The position numbers and the translations under genes are program-made. A stretch of 64,000 nt of DNA. Origin: Arcobacter sp. (GTDB lineage: Bacteria > Campylobacterota > Campylobacteria > Campylobacterales > Arcobacteraceae). The notes under the pieces were generated by a model. That model was not told the origin of the DNA and ran no database searches. It worked only from the letters and a program-made list of their open reading frames with translations. The stretch is from positions 31,853 through 95,852 of the forward strand of contig PKUJ01000017.1 of assembly GCA_002869565.1 (NCBI GenBank), given 5' to 3'. Below, in pieces: positions 45,621 to 54,450 of the stretch; the first letter of the stretch is position 1; each line of letters starts with the position of its first letter.

Positions 45621-47024
45621 CTAAAGCTTCTCCCAAACAACTCCATTTGGTGTATCCATAATAGAAACCCCAAGTTTTGAAATATCATCCCTTATTTTAT
45701 CAGCCATTTCAAAATCTTTATTCTTTTTAGCATCACTTCTTTTTTCAATTAGAAACTCTATATTTAAAATATTTTCTTCTGATATTCCAAATTGAAAATA
45801 TTTATAAGCATCATTAAAACTTATTCCAAAAATTTCATTTATAAATTCAAAAGTAGCTACAAGCTCTTTTTTAAAGTTTTTGTTTTTTGGTTCTTTATCT
45901 AAAGTTTCATTTGCTTTAGTGATGTATTCATCAATAATTGAAATTGCTTTTGCTGAATTTAAGTCATCATTTAAGGCTTCTATTAAATCATTTTTAAAAT
46001 CTTTATTTACAGCAGATTTCCCTAGTCCATAAACTCTTTTTTTCACTCTATAAAGTTTGTCTAATCTTTTTTTAGATGAAATTAAGTCTTCTTCATTGAA
46101 GTTAAAATTTGCTCTATATTGCGCAGTTAGAAGATAAAATCTTATAACTTCACCTGAGTATGATTTTAGTATATCTTTTAGGAAAAATGAGTTACCAAGT
46201 GATTTACTCATTTTTTCTCCATTAATATTTACAAAACCATTGTGCATCCAATATTTTGCTAAGTGTGCTTTTGTTGAACATCTAGTTTGTGCAGCTTCAT
46301 TTTCATGGTGAGGGAATAGAAGGTCAGCTCCACCACCGTGAATATCTATTTGATAATCTTCATCTTCATATGCAAGATGTTTATTAATCATTGCACTACA
46401 TTCTATATGCCATCCTGGACGTCCTTTTCCAAAAGGAGATTCATAAGTTACATCATCCTCTTTTTCAAATTTCCAAAGAGCAAAATCTGAAGGGTTTCTT
46501 TTTTCAATATTTGATTCAACCCTTGCAATAGAGTTCTCATCACTTGCTCTATTTGATAATGAACCATATTCACTATCTTTTGATACATCAAAATAAACTC
46601 CATCTGAGATTTTATATGCGATATCTTTTGACATTAAGTCATTTATCATATCAATCATAATTTCTACATTTTCAGTTGCTTTTGGTTCAAAAGTATTAGG
46701 TAGGATATTTAGAATTTCCATGTCATTTTTATATGCATTGATATATGTAATTGTAATTTCTTCTAAACTTTGTCCTGTTTGATGCATTTTTTTGATGATT
46801 TTATCATCAATATCAGTAAAGTTTTTTGTCATTGTAACGTTATAGTTATTTGCTTTTAAAACTCTATGTAGTAGGTCGAAAGCTATTGCAGAACGCGCGT
46901 GGCCTAAGTGCGAATCATCGTACACTGTAGGTCCACAAACGTAGATTTTTACATCATTGTTTTTTATAGGGGTAAATACTACTTTCTCTTTTTTAACCGA
47001 ATCAAAAATAGATATCTTTGCCAT
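45621..47024 (-). CDS. cysS: Cysteinyl-tRNA synthetase
   Basis: The 467-residue class I synthetase has VYVCGPTVYDDSHLGHARSA-type start motifs (Zn-binding Cys and HIGH-like HLGH) and TKNFTDIDDKIIKK. Next come GRPGWHIECSAMI, IDIHGGGADLLFPHHENE (Zn ligands), WMHNGFVNINGEKMSKSLGN (KMSKS) and a C-terminal anticodon-binding helical region. It charges tRNA-Cys. The start overlaps the nusA stop by one base (TAATG on the minus strand). Confidence 0.95.
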   Translation of the reverse strand: MAKISIFDSVKKEKVVFTPIKNNDVKIYVCGPTVYDDSHLGHARSAIAFDLLHRVLKANNYNVTMTKNFTDIDDKIIKKMHQTGQSLEEITITYINAYKNDMEILNILPNTFEPKATENVEIMIDMINDLMSKDIAYKISDGVYFDVSKDSEYGSLSNRASDENSIARVESNIEKRNPSDFALWKFEKEDDVTYESPFGKGRPGWHIECSAMINKHLAYEDEDYQIDIHGGGADLLFPHHENEAAQTRCSTKAHLAKYWMHNGFVNINGEKMSKSLGNSFFLKDILKSYSGEVIRFYLLTAQYRANFNFNEEDLISSKKRLDKLYRVKKRVYGLGKSAVNKDFKNDLIEALNDDLNSAKAISIIDEYITKANETLDKEPKNKNFKKELVATFEFINEIFGISFNDAYKYFQFGISEENILNIEFLIEKRSDAKKNKDFEMADKIRDDISKLGVSIMDTPNGVVWEKL

Positions 47025-48193
47025 TATTTAAATAAAGCCTCTAAACTTGCTGTATCTGTTAGTTTTTCTTGGGCTTTTGGATCTCCTGTATTCCCAACTA
47101 ATCCACCACCGATCTCTTTTAATTCAATATCATATTTAGTAAGCATTGATGCTAGTCTAATATTTAAACCAGCTTTTCCAATCGCTTTTGATTTTTGGTC
47201 TCCAGGAATAGTTACAATAGCTTTTCCTTTTTCTCCATATTCTGCATATTTTTCAATTGTTACATTTGAAATAATTGCAGGAGATAATGCTCTTGAAACA
47301 AATTTTTCAGGTATGTCTGAGTATTCAACACAGTCAATGTTTTCTCCATGAAGTTGATGTGAAACAGCCATAATTCTAACACCCTTTACTCCAACAATTG
47401 AACCAATAGGGTCAACTTGTGCATCAGTAGTAGAAAGTGCAATTTTAGCTCTTGAACCTGGAATTCTAGCACTTGCTTCAATAATTATAATTCCATCTTT
47501 TAATTCAGGAACTTCAAGTGTTAAAAGTGATTCTAAAAATTTAGGAGAAGTTCTAGAGATTTCTACTATTAAACCATTTTGTTTATCAATATTCACTGCT
47601 CTAACTACTGCTTTTACAGTATCTCCAACTTTAAAAGATTCACCTTTTATTCTACTTTTTCTAGGAAGCATACCTTTTACTTCACCAATTTCAACAAAAG
47701 TATTTTCTTGTCTATCAACTCTTGTTACACTTCCACTAATAGTTTTTCCAATTTTATTTTTGTATTTACTTAGAAGAGATTCTTCTAAAAATCTTTGAAT
47801 TCTATATTCAAAGTTGTTATGTAAAATCGTAGCGGCATTTCTTCCCATATTTTCAAATTCTAAATCATAATTAACGAAGTCTCCAATTTCTAAATCTTCA
47901 TCAATTTTTTTAGCTTCATCAAACGAAATATAATTATCTTTGCTGATGATATTTTCCCATTGATCCATTCCATCTTCAATTAATCTTTCATCATCATTTT
48001 TTACTACTTCAATTTTTTGAAATAGCTCTAATTTTTTATTTGGTCTATCGATTTCTGCATCAAATTTTAGCGTTGAATCAACCATTTTTTCAGCTGTTTT
48101 GACTAACGCTTCTTTTAAAGCATTTTCAACATCATCTATTTTTAAGCCTTTTTCATAGGCAATAGAATCTAAAATATCTATAATTTTATCCAT
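47024..48193 (-). CDS. nusA: Transcription termination/antitermination protein NusA
   Basis: The 389-residue protein has the NusA order. The N-terminal RNA-polymerase-binding domain has DKIIDILDSIAYEKGLKIDDV. An S1 domain follows (GKTISGSVTRVDRQENTFVEI, LPRKSRIKGESFKVGDTVKA), then two KH domains with SRAKIALSTTDAQVDPIGSI, VGVKGVRIMAVSHQLHGENID and AIGKAGLNIRLAS. The acidic C-terminal repeats of E. coli NusA are absent. It modulates pausing and rRNA antitermination. Confidence 0.93.
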   Translation of the reverse strand: MDKIIDILDSIAYEKGLKIDDVENALKEALVKTAEKMVDSTLKFDAEIDRPNKKLELFQKIEVVKNDDERLIEDGMDQWENIISKDNYISFDEAKKIDEDLEIGDFVNYDLEFENMGRNAATILHNNFEYRIQRFLEESLLSKYKNKIGKTISGSVTRVDRQENTFVEIGEVKGMLPRKSRIKGESFKVGDTVKAVVRAVNIDKQNGLIVEISRTSPKFLESLLTLEVPELKDGIIIIEASARIPGSRAKIALSTTDAQVDPIGSIVGVKGVRIMAVSHQLHGENIDCVEYSDIPEKFVSRALSPAIISNVTIEKYAEYGEKGKAIVTIPGDQKSKAIGKAGLNIRLASMLTKYDIELKEIGGGLVGNTGDPKAQEKLTDTASLEALFK

Positions 48194-48345
48194 TAAATAA
48201 CCTTCTTTGTTGACATTGAAATGTAATGTTTTTGATTTTCAATGTAGAGTAGGTGGATATTATATCTTAAAAGAGCTTTTATAGAAATTAAAGCAATTTT
48301 AAGATATACTATTTAGCTAATTAAAAAAGAAAAAGGTTTAATGAT

Positions 48346-48588
48346 ATGGAATTATTATACGCAAGAAATGAACTAAGTGAAAAACCAAAAAAAGTTCAAC
48401 TTGATAAAGTAAAAGAAGAGTTAAAAAAAGATGGTGAAAAAATATTTTATTTTGATAGAGATAACTCTCACAAAGATATGATGGCTTTAGTTGATGCATT
48501 AGAGGATGAAGGATATAACGTATACTTTAGAGAAGTAAAATATGGTCTTGCTGATGAAGAATATATGTATGAGGTTCATGCTCTTTAA
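48346..48588 (+). CDS. HP0268-family protein
   Basis: The 80-residue acidic/basic protein matches the small HP0268 family found in Helicobacter and relatives: ELLYARNELSEKPKKVQLDKV, KIFYFDRDNSHKDMMALVDAL and GYNVYFREVKYGL. HP0268 of H. pylori has been reported as a small nuclease with nicking and RNase activity. The function in this organism is inferred. It lies 25 bases before miaB in the same direction and diverges from nusA. Confidence 0.8.
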   Translation: MELLYARNELSEKPKKVQLDKVKEELKKDGEKIFYFDRDNSHKDMMALVDALEDEGYNVYFREVKYGLADEEYMYEVHAL

Positions 48589-48613
48589 CAGGTGCAATAA
48601 AGTTCAATAAAAT

Positions 48614-49930
48614 ATGAGTAAACAAGAAGAAAAAAAATTATTTATAGAAACACTTGGTTGTCAGATGAATGATACTGACAGCCAACACATTATTGCTGAA
48701 TTAAAAGAGCATAAAAATTATACTACAACTACTAACATGGAAGATTCAGATTTAATTATAATTAATACATGTTCAGTAAGAGAAAAACCTGTTCAGAAGC
48801 TCTTCTCTGAAATAGGACAATTTAACAAAAAGAAAAAAGCAAATGCTAAGATTGGAGTATGTGGTTGTACAGCTTCTCATCTAGGTGAAGATATTATGAA
48901 AAGAGCACCTTACGTAGATTTTGTTTTAGGTGCAAGAAATATTTCTAAAATAAAAGACGTGATAGAAAAAAAAGGTGCAGTTGAGATTGATATAGATTAT
49001 GATGATTCAACTTACCAATTTGCTCAAAGTGGAACTTCTTTATATAAGACTTCAGTAAACATCTCTATTGGGTGTGATAAAGAATGTACTTATTGTATCG
49101 TACCTGCTACAAGAGGTGATGAAATTTCTATTCCCTTAGAGATGATTGTCCAACAAGTACAAAAAGATGCTTTAAATGGTGCAAAAGAAGTTACTCTTTT
49201 AGGCCAAAATGTAAATTCATATGGAAGAAGATTTTCAGATGGAAGAGAAAAAACAAATTTTACAAAACTTTTACAAGAAGTTTCAAAAGTAGAAGGAATA
49301 GAAAGAATTAGATTTACTTCTCCTCATCCTTTACATATGGATGATGAATTTATTGAAGAATTTGCAAAGAATCCAAAAATCTCAAAATGTATTCATATGC
49401 CACTTCAAAGTGGTTCAACTTCTATTTTAAAAGCTATGAAAAGAGGGTACACAAAAGAGTGGTTCTTAAATAGAACTAAAAAAATAAGAGATTTAGTTCC
49501 TGAAGTTAGAATTACAACTGACATTATTGTTGCATTTCCTGGTGAAACACAAGAAGATTTTGAAGATACAATTGATGTAATTAATCAAGTAAAATTTGAT
49601 CAAATTTTTAATTTCAAATATTCTCCAAGACCAAATACACAGGCTTTAGCTTTAGAAGATTTAGAAATAGCAGATGATATTGGCAGTGCTAGACTTACAG
49701 AAGTAATTGAACTACATAAACTTCATCAAAGTGAACTAATGTATTCAAATATTGGAAAAACTGTTTCTGTACTTTTTGAGAGTTTAAAACCAAATGGTGA
49801 AGTTTCTGGTTTTACTGATAATTATTGTCAGGTATTTGTAAAAGGAAGTGATGAGCTTCTAGGTGAAATTGTAAATGTGAAAATTACAGATGCTACAAGA
49901 ACTGCTTTAAAAGGTGAAGTGATTAATTAA
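48614..49930 (+). CDS. miaB: tRNA-2-methylthio-N6-dimethylallyladenosine synthase MiaB
   Basis: The 438-residue methylthiotransferase has IETLGCQMNDTDSQ, IINTCSVREKPVQKLFSEIG and VCGCTASHLG (auxiliary cluster cysteines). CDKECTYCIVPATRG is the radical SAM C-x3-C-x2-C. LLGQNVNSYG, MPLQSGSTSILKAMKRGYT and a C-terminal TRAM domain complete it. MiaB methylthiolates i6A37 in tRNAs reading UNN codons. It is followed directly by an acyltransferase gene with no gap. Confidence 0.93.
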   Translation: MSKQEEKKLFIETLGCQMNDTDSQHIIAELKEHKNYTTTTNMEDSDLIIINTCSVREKPVQKLFSEIGQFNKKKKANAKIGVCGCTASHLGEDIMKRAPYVDFVLGARNISKIKDVIEKKGAVEIDIDYDDSTYQFAQSGTSLYKTSVNISIGCDKECTYCIVPATRGDEISIPLEMIVQQVQKDALNGAKEVTLLGQNVNSYGRRFSDGREKTNFTKLLQEVSKVEGIERIRFTSPHPLHMDDEFIEEFAKNPKISKCIHMPLQSGSTSILKAMKRGYTKEWFLNRTKKIRDLVPEVRITTDIIVAFPGETQEDFEDTIDVINQVKFDQIFNFKYSPRPNTQALALEDLEIADDIGSARLTEVIELHKLHQSELMYSNIGKTVSVLFESLKPNGEVSGFTDNYCQVFVKGSDELLGEIVNVKITDATRTALKGEVIN

Positions 49931-50554
49931 ATGAAAAATTTTAAGATATATATTCTGACAAAAATAGTTCCTTTTTTCTTACAACTTTTTGTCAGATTTA
50001 TATTTATCACTTCAAAAAAGCGTTTTCATTATGCCAATATAGATTCAAATGAAACTTTATTGATTGCAATGTGGCATGGTGATTTGTTAATGCAGCCTCT
50101 AAACTATAGAAAGTTTAGGAAAAATGGTAGTGTAAAAGTTATTGTTAGTGAACATAAAGATGGGCTAATTATAAAAAAAGTTTGTGAATACTTAGGTGTA
50201 GATGGAATTGCTGGATCTTCATCTAAAGGGGCTATTAAAGCTTTAAAAAATGCAATAAAAGAGATAAAAAATGGAGGTGATGTTGCTATTACTCCAGATG
50301 GTCCTAGAGGGCCTAGATTTTCTGTTGCAGATGGAATTGTAGCAATTTCTAAGAAAACTAATACTAGAATTGTTTCGTTGAATTCAATTCCTCAGAAATA
50401 TTGGCAAGTTAACTCTTGGGATAAATTTGTTATTCCAAAGCCTTTTGGTACAATAGATTTTTATGTATCAGAACCATTCGATGTAAATGAACTTGATATG
50501 GATGAAGCAAAAGAGTTAATAAGAGAAAAGATGCTTAAAAATGCGATGAAATAA
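49931..50554 (+). CDS. DUF374 lysophospholipid acyltransferase-family protein
   Basis: The 207-residue protein has an N-terminal hydrophobic segment (about residues 6-27), then LLIAMWHGDLLMQPL (H-x4-D-like site), VIVSEHKDGLIIKKVCEYLG, GSSSKGAIKALKNAIKEI and GGDVAITPDGPRGPRFSVADG, which together define DUF374. Members are thought to act on lipid A or other acyl transfers at the inner membrane. The acceptor is unknown. The gene begins at the base after the miaB stop. Confidence 0.85.
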   Translation: MKNFKIYILTKIVPFFLQLFVRFIFITSKKRFHYANIDSNETLLIAMWHGDLLMQPLNYRKFRKNGSVKVIVSEHKDGLIIKKVCEYLGVDGIAGSSSKGAIKALKNAIKEIKNGGDVAITPDGPRGPRFSVADGIVAISKKTNTRIVSLNSIPQKYWQVNSWDKFVIPKPFGTIDFYVSEPFDVNELDMDEAKELIREKMLKNAMK

Positions 50555-50568
50555 GGTTTAAGTGTAAT

Positions 50569-52131
50569 ATGTTTTCAAAAGAATCTTTATATATAAATGC
50601 TATTAAATACAAAGCTCAATTAAAAATAAATTATAAAAAACTTCAAAATAATAATATAGTTGAAACTAATAATTCCACATTTATAGCTAAAGATGATATT
50701 TTAGGACGTGATATTGCAATGAAATTAATTGCACACTCTTCAGAAATAGATAATACCTATATTTCTACTTTACTTATTCAAGATGAAACAAAACTTATAA
50801 AAAAAAATAAAACAAAGTTAATTGATTATGCAGTTACAAGTTTAAATAATGATTATGATATTGCTATTTCAAAAAATACTCTTTTCGAAACTAAAAATTA
50901 TTTTGAGAAATGTGGAGTTGATTATATTTTTTCTGCTTATCATATTTTAAATTTGCATATTGAACAAAATCATTGTAATAATAATCTAGTAATTCTACTT
51001 TTTAATAATCAGGCTTTTTGTTTAATTTTAAATTCAAAAGGTGAAATTGTATTTAATAAGAGAATTGAATTAACACCATTTGAAGAGATTCAAAATAGTG
51101 AATTTTATGAAAATGAAGTTCTAGGTCAAAAGCTTTATGATGAAGTTTATGCTTTAGAATTACATGAGGCTATTAAAAATACTATTGAAGAATTTTATGT
51201 AAAATCAAAAAATATATTTATTGAAAAAGTTTCCATTTTATACAATTTAAAACTTATTTCAGATGATCAAATAAAAGCTATGAGTGAAGAATTTATGATT
51301 GAAGTAACTTATCATCCTATTTCTGTTGATGAAGAGTTATTTGAATTATCTAAGGATACTCATACTCATAAAAGTTTTATAAAACCAAGACCTAAACCTA
51401 AAAACGGATTTAAATCATTAATTTTAATTTTGAGTATTATTGCTATGATTTTAGCTATAGGGTACTTATTTTTACCTATTGAAAAAATACTTGGGAAAAA
51501 AGAAGAAATAGCAATAACAAAAAATATTAAAAAAGTAATTGACCTTCCTGATCATGTTGAAAAGAATACAGAAGTTGAGAATAGGGTATTAAAATCGCTT
51601 GAAATGATTCCTTATGATGTTGTATTAAAAGAGTTGTTATTTGAAAAAAACACATTAAAAATAGATGCAAATTTATTAAATAAAGATACTTTTATTAAAG
51701 TCATCCAACCAGAACTTTTAAAATCATATAAAATGTCAGATATTAATTTTAATGATGATACTAAAAGTGTTATTTTGGATGCGGTGATTTTAGCAGAAGG
51801 TTTAAAAAATAAAAAAATAGTTAAATTTAAAGATTATAAAGATATTTATGTATCAAATGAATTTATACCAATTATAACTGTAACTGAACAAATTAAAATG
51901 TTATTTCCTAAAGATACAATTGTAACTTTTAAATCTAGCTTTGAATCAGAAGTTGTTACATTTAATTATCTTGTAAATGTAGTTATAAAAAAACCTTTAG
52001 ACTTTTTTGAAATTATGAATACTTTGAATAATGAGTTGTATTCTATAAATATATCTTATCCTCTTAGTTTCGTAAAAACTGAAGCCGGAATTGAAGTAGA
52101 GTTCACTTTACAATTTCATCAACCAAAATAG
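50569..52131 (+). CDS. Bitopic membrane protein with GspL/PilM-PilN-like layout
   Basis: The 520-residue protein has no named family I can assign. A cytoplasmic part of about 280 residues with alternating strands resembles an actin-like (PilM/GspL) fold (VILLFNNQAFCLILNSKGEIV, FYVKSKNIFIEKVSILYN). One transmembrane helix lies at about 284-303. A periplasmic part has VVLKELLFEKNTLKIDANLL and a final DFFEIMNTLNNELYSINISYP segment resembling the ferredoxin-like PilN/GspL domain. The layout suggests an assembly-platform protein of a type II secretion, pilus or transformation machine. It follows miaB and DUF374 in one operon. Confidence 0.6.
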   Translation: MFSKESLYINAIKYKAQLKINYKKLQNNNIVETNNSTFIAKDDILGRDIAMKLIAHSSEIDNTYISTLLIQDETKLIKKNKTKLIDYAVTSLNNDYDIAISKNTLFETKNYFEKCGVDYIFSAYHILNLHIEQNHCNNNLVILLFNNQAFCLILNSKGEIVFNKRIELTPFEEIQNSEFYENEVLGQKLYDEVYALELHEAIKNTIEEFYVKSKNIFIEKVSILYNLKLISDDQIKAMSEEFMIEVTYHPISVDEELFELSKDTHTHKSFIKPRPKPKNGFKSLILILSIIAMILAIGYLFLPIEKILGKKEEIAITKNIKKVIDLPDHVEKNTEVENRVLKSLEMIPYDVVLKELLFEKNTLKIDANLLNKDTFIKVIQPELLKSYKMSDINFNDDTKSVILDAVILAEGLKNKKIVKFKDYKDIYVSNEFIPIITVTEQIKMLFPKDTIVTFKSSFESEVVTFNYLVNVVIKKPLDFFEIMNTLNNELYSINISYPLSFVKTEAGIEVEFTLQFHQPK

Positions 52132-52145
52132 TTGATGAAACTTTT
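52114..52145 (+). terminator. Rho-independent terminator of the miaB operon
   Basis: TTTCATCAAC and GTTGATGAAA form a perfect 10-bp stem with a 7-base loop, followed by CTTTTT. The left arm lies inside the end of the coding region. Confidence 0.75.
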
Positions 52146-52163
52146 TAAAGAGTTTGGGTTGTA

Positions 52164-53225
52164 TTACCAAGCTTTTATTTCGTTATAAATAGAATCTCTT
52201 TCAACTGGATTAAATCCAGAATTTTTAATTAAGTCTACAAACTCTGTTAATTGCATACCATGAGCACTTGCAGCACCTGCGGCACTTTGAATTGATTCTT
52301 TTTCAATAGTTCCATCTAAATCATTAGCTCCAAACTCTTGAGCAACTAGAGCAAGTTTTACTGTTGATGTAACCCAATAAGCTTTTATGTGAGGAATATT
52401 ATCTAAAATTATTCTTGCAATAGACATTGTTTTTAAAATCTCTTGTCCTGTAAGAAAATCTTTTACCTTTAGGAAGTTATTCTCTTTTTGATATACAAGA
52501 GGAATAAAGGCATTAAACCCACCTGTTTCATCTTGTAAATCTCTAAGTCTTAGCATATGGTCAATTCTATGTTCTCTTGTCTCTACATGTCCAAAAAGCA
52601 TTGTTGCATTACTTTGCTTTCCTTCTTTATGCCAAAGTTTATGAATATCAAGCCATTGTTGTGAAGTTACTTTCCCTCCACAAATTTTCTTTCTAACTTT
52701 TTCATCAAAAATTTCAGCTCCACCACCAGGCATTGAATCCACACCACTTTCAATCATCTTTGAAATAATATCTTCATATGATAAATTGTATTCTTCTGCT
52801 AAGAAGTGAATTTCTGCTGCTGTTAATGCTTTTACATGAATATGAGGATATTTTTCTTTTATTTTTCTAAATATATCTAAATACCATTCCAATCCAGTTT
52901 CTGGGTTGTGAGCTGAAACTATATGCACTTCTTTAATACCATTTTTAGAAGAATTTTCAACAATATCTAAAATCTCTTCATGTTTAAGAGTATATGGTTT
53001 TGGATTTTTTCTACTTGCACTATATGCACAAAATTGACATACGTCTTTACAAATATTTGTTGGGTTTATATGTCTATTTATATTAAAGTAGGTCTTTTTA
53101 CCATGTTTTTCTTCTCTTATTTTATTTGCATACGATGCTAATGTAAAAAGATCCAAATCATAAAGTTTTATTGCATCTTCATACGAAAGTCGTTCATTGT
53201 TATCTAATTTTTCTATTATAGTCAT
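52164..53225 (-). CDS. mqnE: Aminofutalosine synthase MqnE (radical SAM)
   Basis: The 353-residue radical SAM protein has INRHINPTNICKDVCQFCAY (cluster Cys in C-x3-C-x2-C), VHIVSAHNPETGLEWYL, SMPGGGAEIFDEKVR, SNATMLFGHVETREHRI and ETGGFNAFIPLVYQKENN. The GGGAEIF and SNATML motifs favour MqnE over the related MqnC. It joins S-adenosylmethionine with a carboxyvinyl-oxybenzoate in the futalosine route to menaquinone, the standard quinone pathway of this phylum. It is the last gene of the leftward bioF operon. Confidence 0.88.
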   Translation of the reverse strand: MTIIEKLDNNERLSYEDAIKLYDLDLFTLASYANKIREEKHGKKTYFNINRHINPTNICKDVCQFCAYSASRKNPKPYTLKHEEILDIVENSSKNGIKEVHIVSAHNPETGLEWYLDIFRKIKEKYPHIHVKALTAAEIHFLAEEYNLSYEDIISKMIESGVDSMPGGGAEIFDEKVRKKICGGKVTSQQWLDIHKLWHKEGKQSNATMLFGHVETREHRIDHMLRLRDLQDETGGFNAFIPLVYQKENNFLKVKDFLTGQEILKTMSIARIILDNIPHIKAYWVTSTVKLALVAQEFGANDLDGTIEKESIQSAAGAASAHGMQLTEFVDLIKNSGFNPVERDSIYNEIKAW

Positions 53226-53243
53226 TTATTCTCTCTCTATTTT

Positions 53244-53567
53244 CTATTTGCAATCTAAATCTTTACTATATTTACCCCTGTTACTTCTATGAACAAAGCC
53301 TATACACTCTTTTTTTAGATCTATATCATCAAATACAATTTTATAAACTGTACTTGTGATTTTTGTTTCTTTGTCTTCAACACTTAATTTATTAATAACT
53401 TTTACATTTTTAATATTTTTATGTCCTAAAGTATTTAAGATCTCTTCCATCTTCATGCTTTTTGTTTGTTGAATAAAGATAAAACCTACGATACACATCA
53501 AAGCCATAATAGATATTATGATTAATGTTTTCTTAGGTAGTTTTCTTACTTTTAGATTATTACTCAT
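53244..53567 (-). CDS. Hypothetical membrane-anchored protein
   Basis: The 107-residue protein has a basic N-terminus, one transmembrane helix (about residues 14-30) and a small periplasmic domain of about 75 residues with KNVKVINKLSVEDKETKITS, KIVFDDIDLKKECIGFVH and a final cysteine. The two cysteines (KECIGF and DLDCK) could form a disulfide. No family is recognised. Its ATG overlaps the carbonic anhydrase stop by four bases, so it is coupled with it, and mqnE follows after 18 bases. Confidence 0.6.
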   Translation of the reverse strand: MSNNLKVRKLPKKTLIIISIMALMCIVGFIFIQQTKSMKMEEILNTLGHKNIKNVKVINKLSVEDKETKITSTVYKIVFDDIDLKKECIGFVHRSNRGKYSKDLDCK

Positions 53568-54208
53568 ATTTTCATCTCACTTAGTGGTTTAAATATATCA
53601 TTTTCTTTATCGTAGTAGTTAATTGCTCCTGTTGCAATATCATAGTACCAACCATGAATTTGTACTTCCCCTGCTTCTAACTGTTTTACTACATCTGGAT
53701 ATGTTAAAAGATTATCTAATTGATATCTAATAGAATTTCTTTCTGTTGCTCTATACATCTCTTCAGCAGTAGTAAATTTTTTATTTTTTAATGTTCTTTC
53801 TTTTGCTTTTATACCAAGTTTTAACCAAGTTCTTATGTGAATAAAAGAGTCATTATCAGGAATTTCTTCATACAAACTTTTACATGCTCCGCAGTGCGAA
53901 TGACCACAAATGATAATATGTTTTACTTTTAAAACAGCAATAGCAAACTCTATAGCTGCTGCACTACCATGAAAATCTTCATCGTGCTTAAATGGAGGAA
54001 CAAAATTTCCAACATTTCTTAGAATAAACATATCTCCTGGTTTTGTATTTAGCATTAAATCCGGTGTAACTCTACTATCAGAACATCCAATAAACATGAT
54101 TTCCGGAGATTGTCCATATTTAACTAAATTTAGTAATTCTTCTTCTAAAGCAGGAAACTTATTATTTTTAAAGTTCTCATTTCCTTCAATTAATTTTTCT
54201 AAAGTCAT
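53564..54208 (-). CDS. Beta-class carbonic anhydrase
   Basis: The 214-residue protein has MFIGCSDSRVTPD (Zn Cys and the Asp-Arg dyad), FILRNVGNFVPPF, SAAAIEFAIAVLKVKHIIICG and HSHCGACKSL (Zn His and Cys). VQIHGWYYDIATGAI stands near the end. It interconverts CO2 and bicarbonate in the cytoplasm. It is encoded between bioF and mqnE with four-base overlaps on both sides. Bicarbonate is the substrate of biotin-dependent carboxylases, which may explain the link to bioF. Confidence 0.92.
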   Translation of the reverse strand: MTLEKLIEGNENFKNNKFPALEEELLNLVKYGQSPEIMFIGCSDSRVTPDLMLNTKPGDMFILRNVGNFVPPFKHDEDFHGSAAAIEFAIAVLKVKHIIICGHSHCGACKSLYEEIPDNDSFIHIRTWLKLGIKAKERTLKNKKFTTAEEMYRATERNSIRYQLDNLLTYPDVVKQLEAGEVQIHGWYYDIATGAINYYDKENDIFKPLSEMKI

Positions 54209-54450
54209 TTTATTTTTCCTGTACTTTTAATAATTCTTGCATCTTTTAGAGTTATTGCTGTAATTTTTTTTATAGAATCTTTTTCTTCATCTTCTATAAG
54301 TTTATATTCAATTAGATAATCAATTTTATGACATGAAACTAACATTGTATATTTTGAAAGTTTTATACTTTCACAATTTTTCATATTGGTAAAATTTTCA
54401 TTTGCAAATGATATTATTGCTAGGATAGTTAATAATAAAAATTTTTTCAT
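54205..54450 (-). CDS. Small hypothetical exported protein
   Basis: The 81-residue protein has an N-terminal signal (KKFLLLTILAIISFANEN) and a short mature part with two cysteines (MKNCESIKL and LVSCHKIDYL) and a LKDARIIKSTGKIK tail. No family is recognised. Both ends overlap neighbouring genes (bioF upstream, carbonic anhydrase downstream) by four bases, so it is an integral part of the operon and not a chance frame. Confidence 0.6.
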   Translation of the reverse strand: MKKFLLLTILAIISFANENFTNMKNCESIKLSKYTMLVSCHKIDYLIEYKLIEDEEKDSIKKITAITLKDARIIKSTGKIK

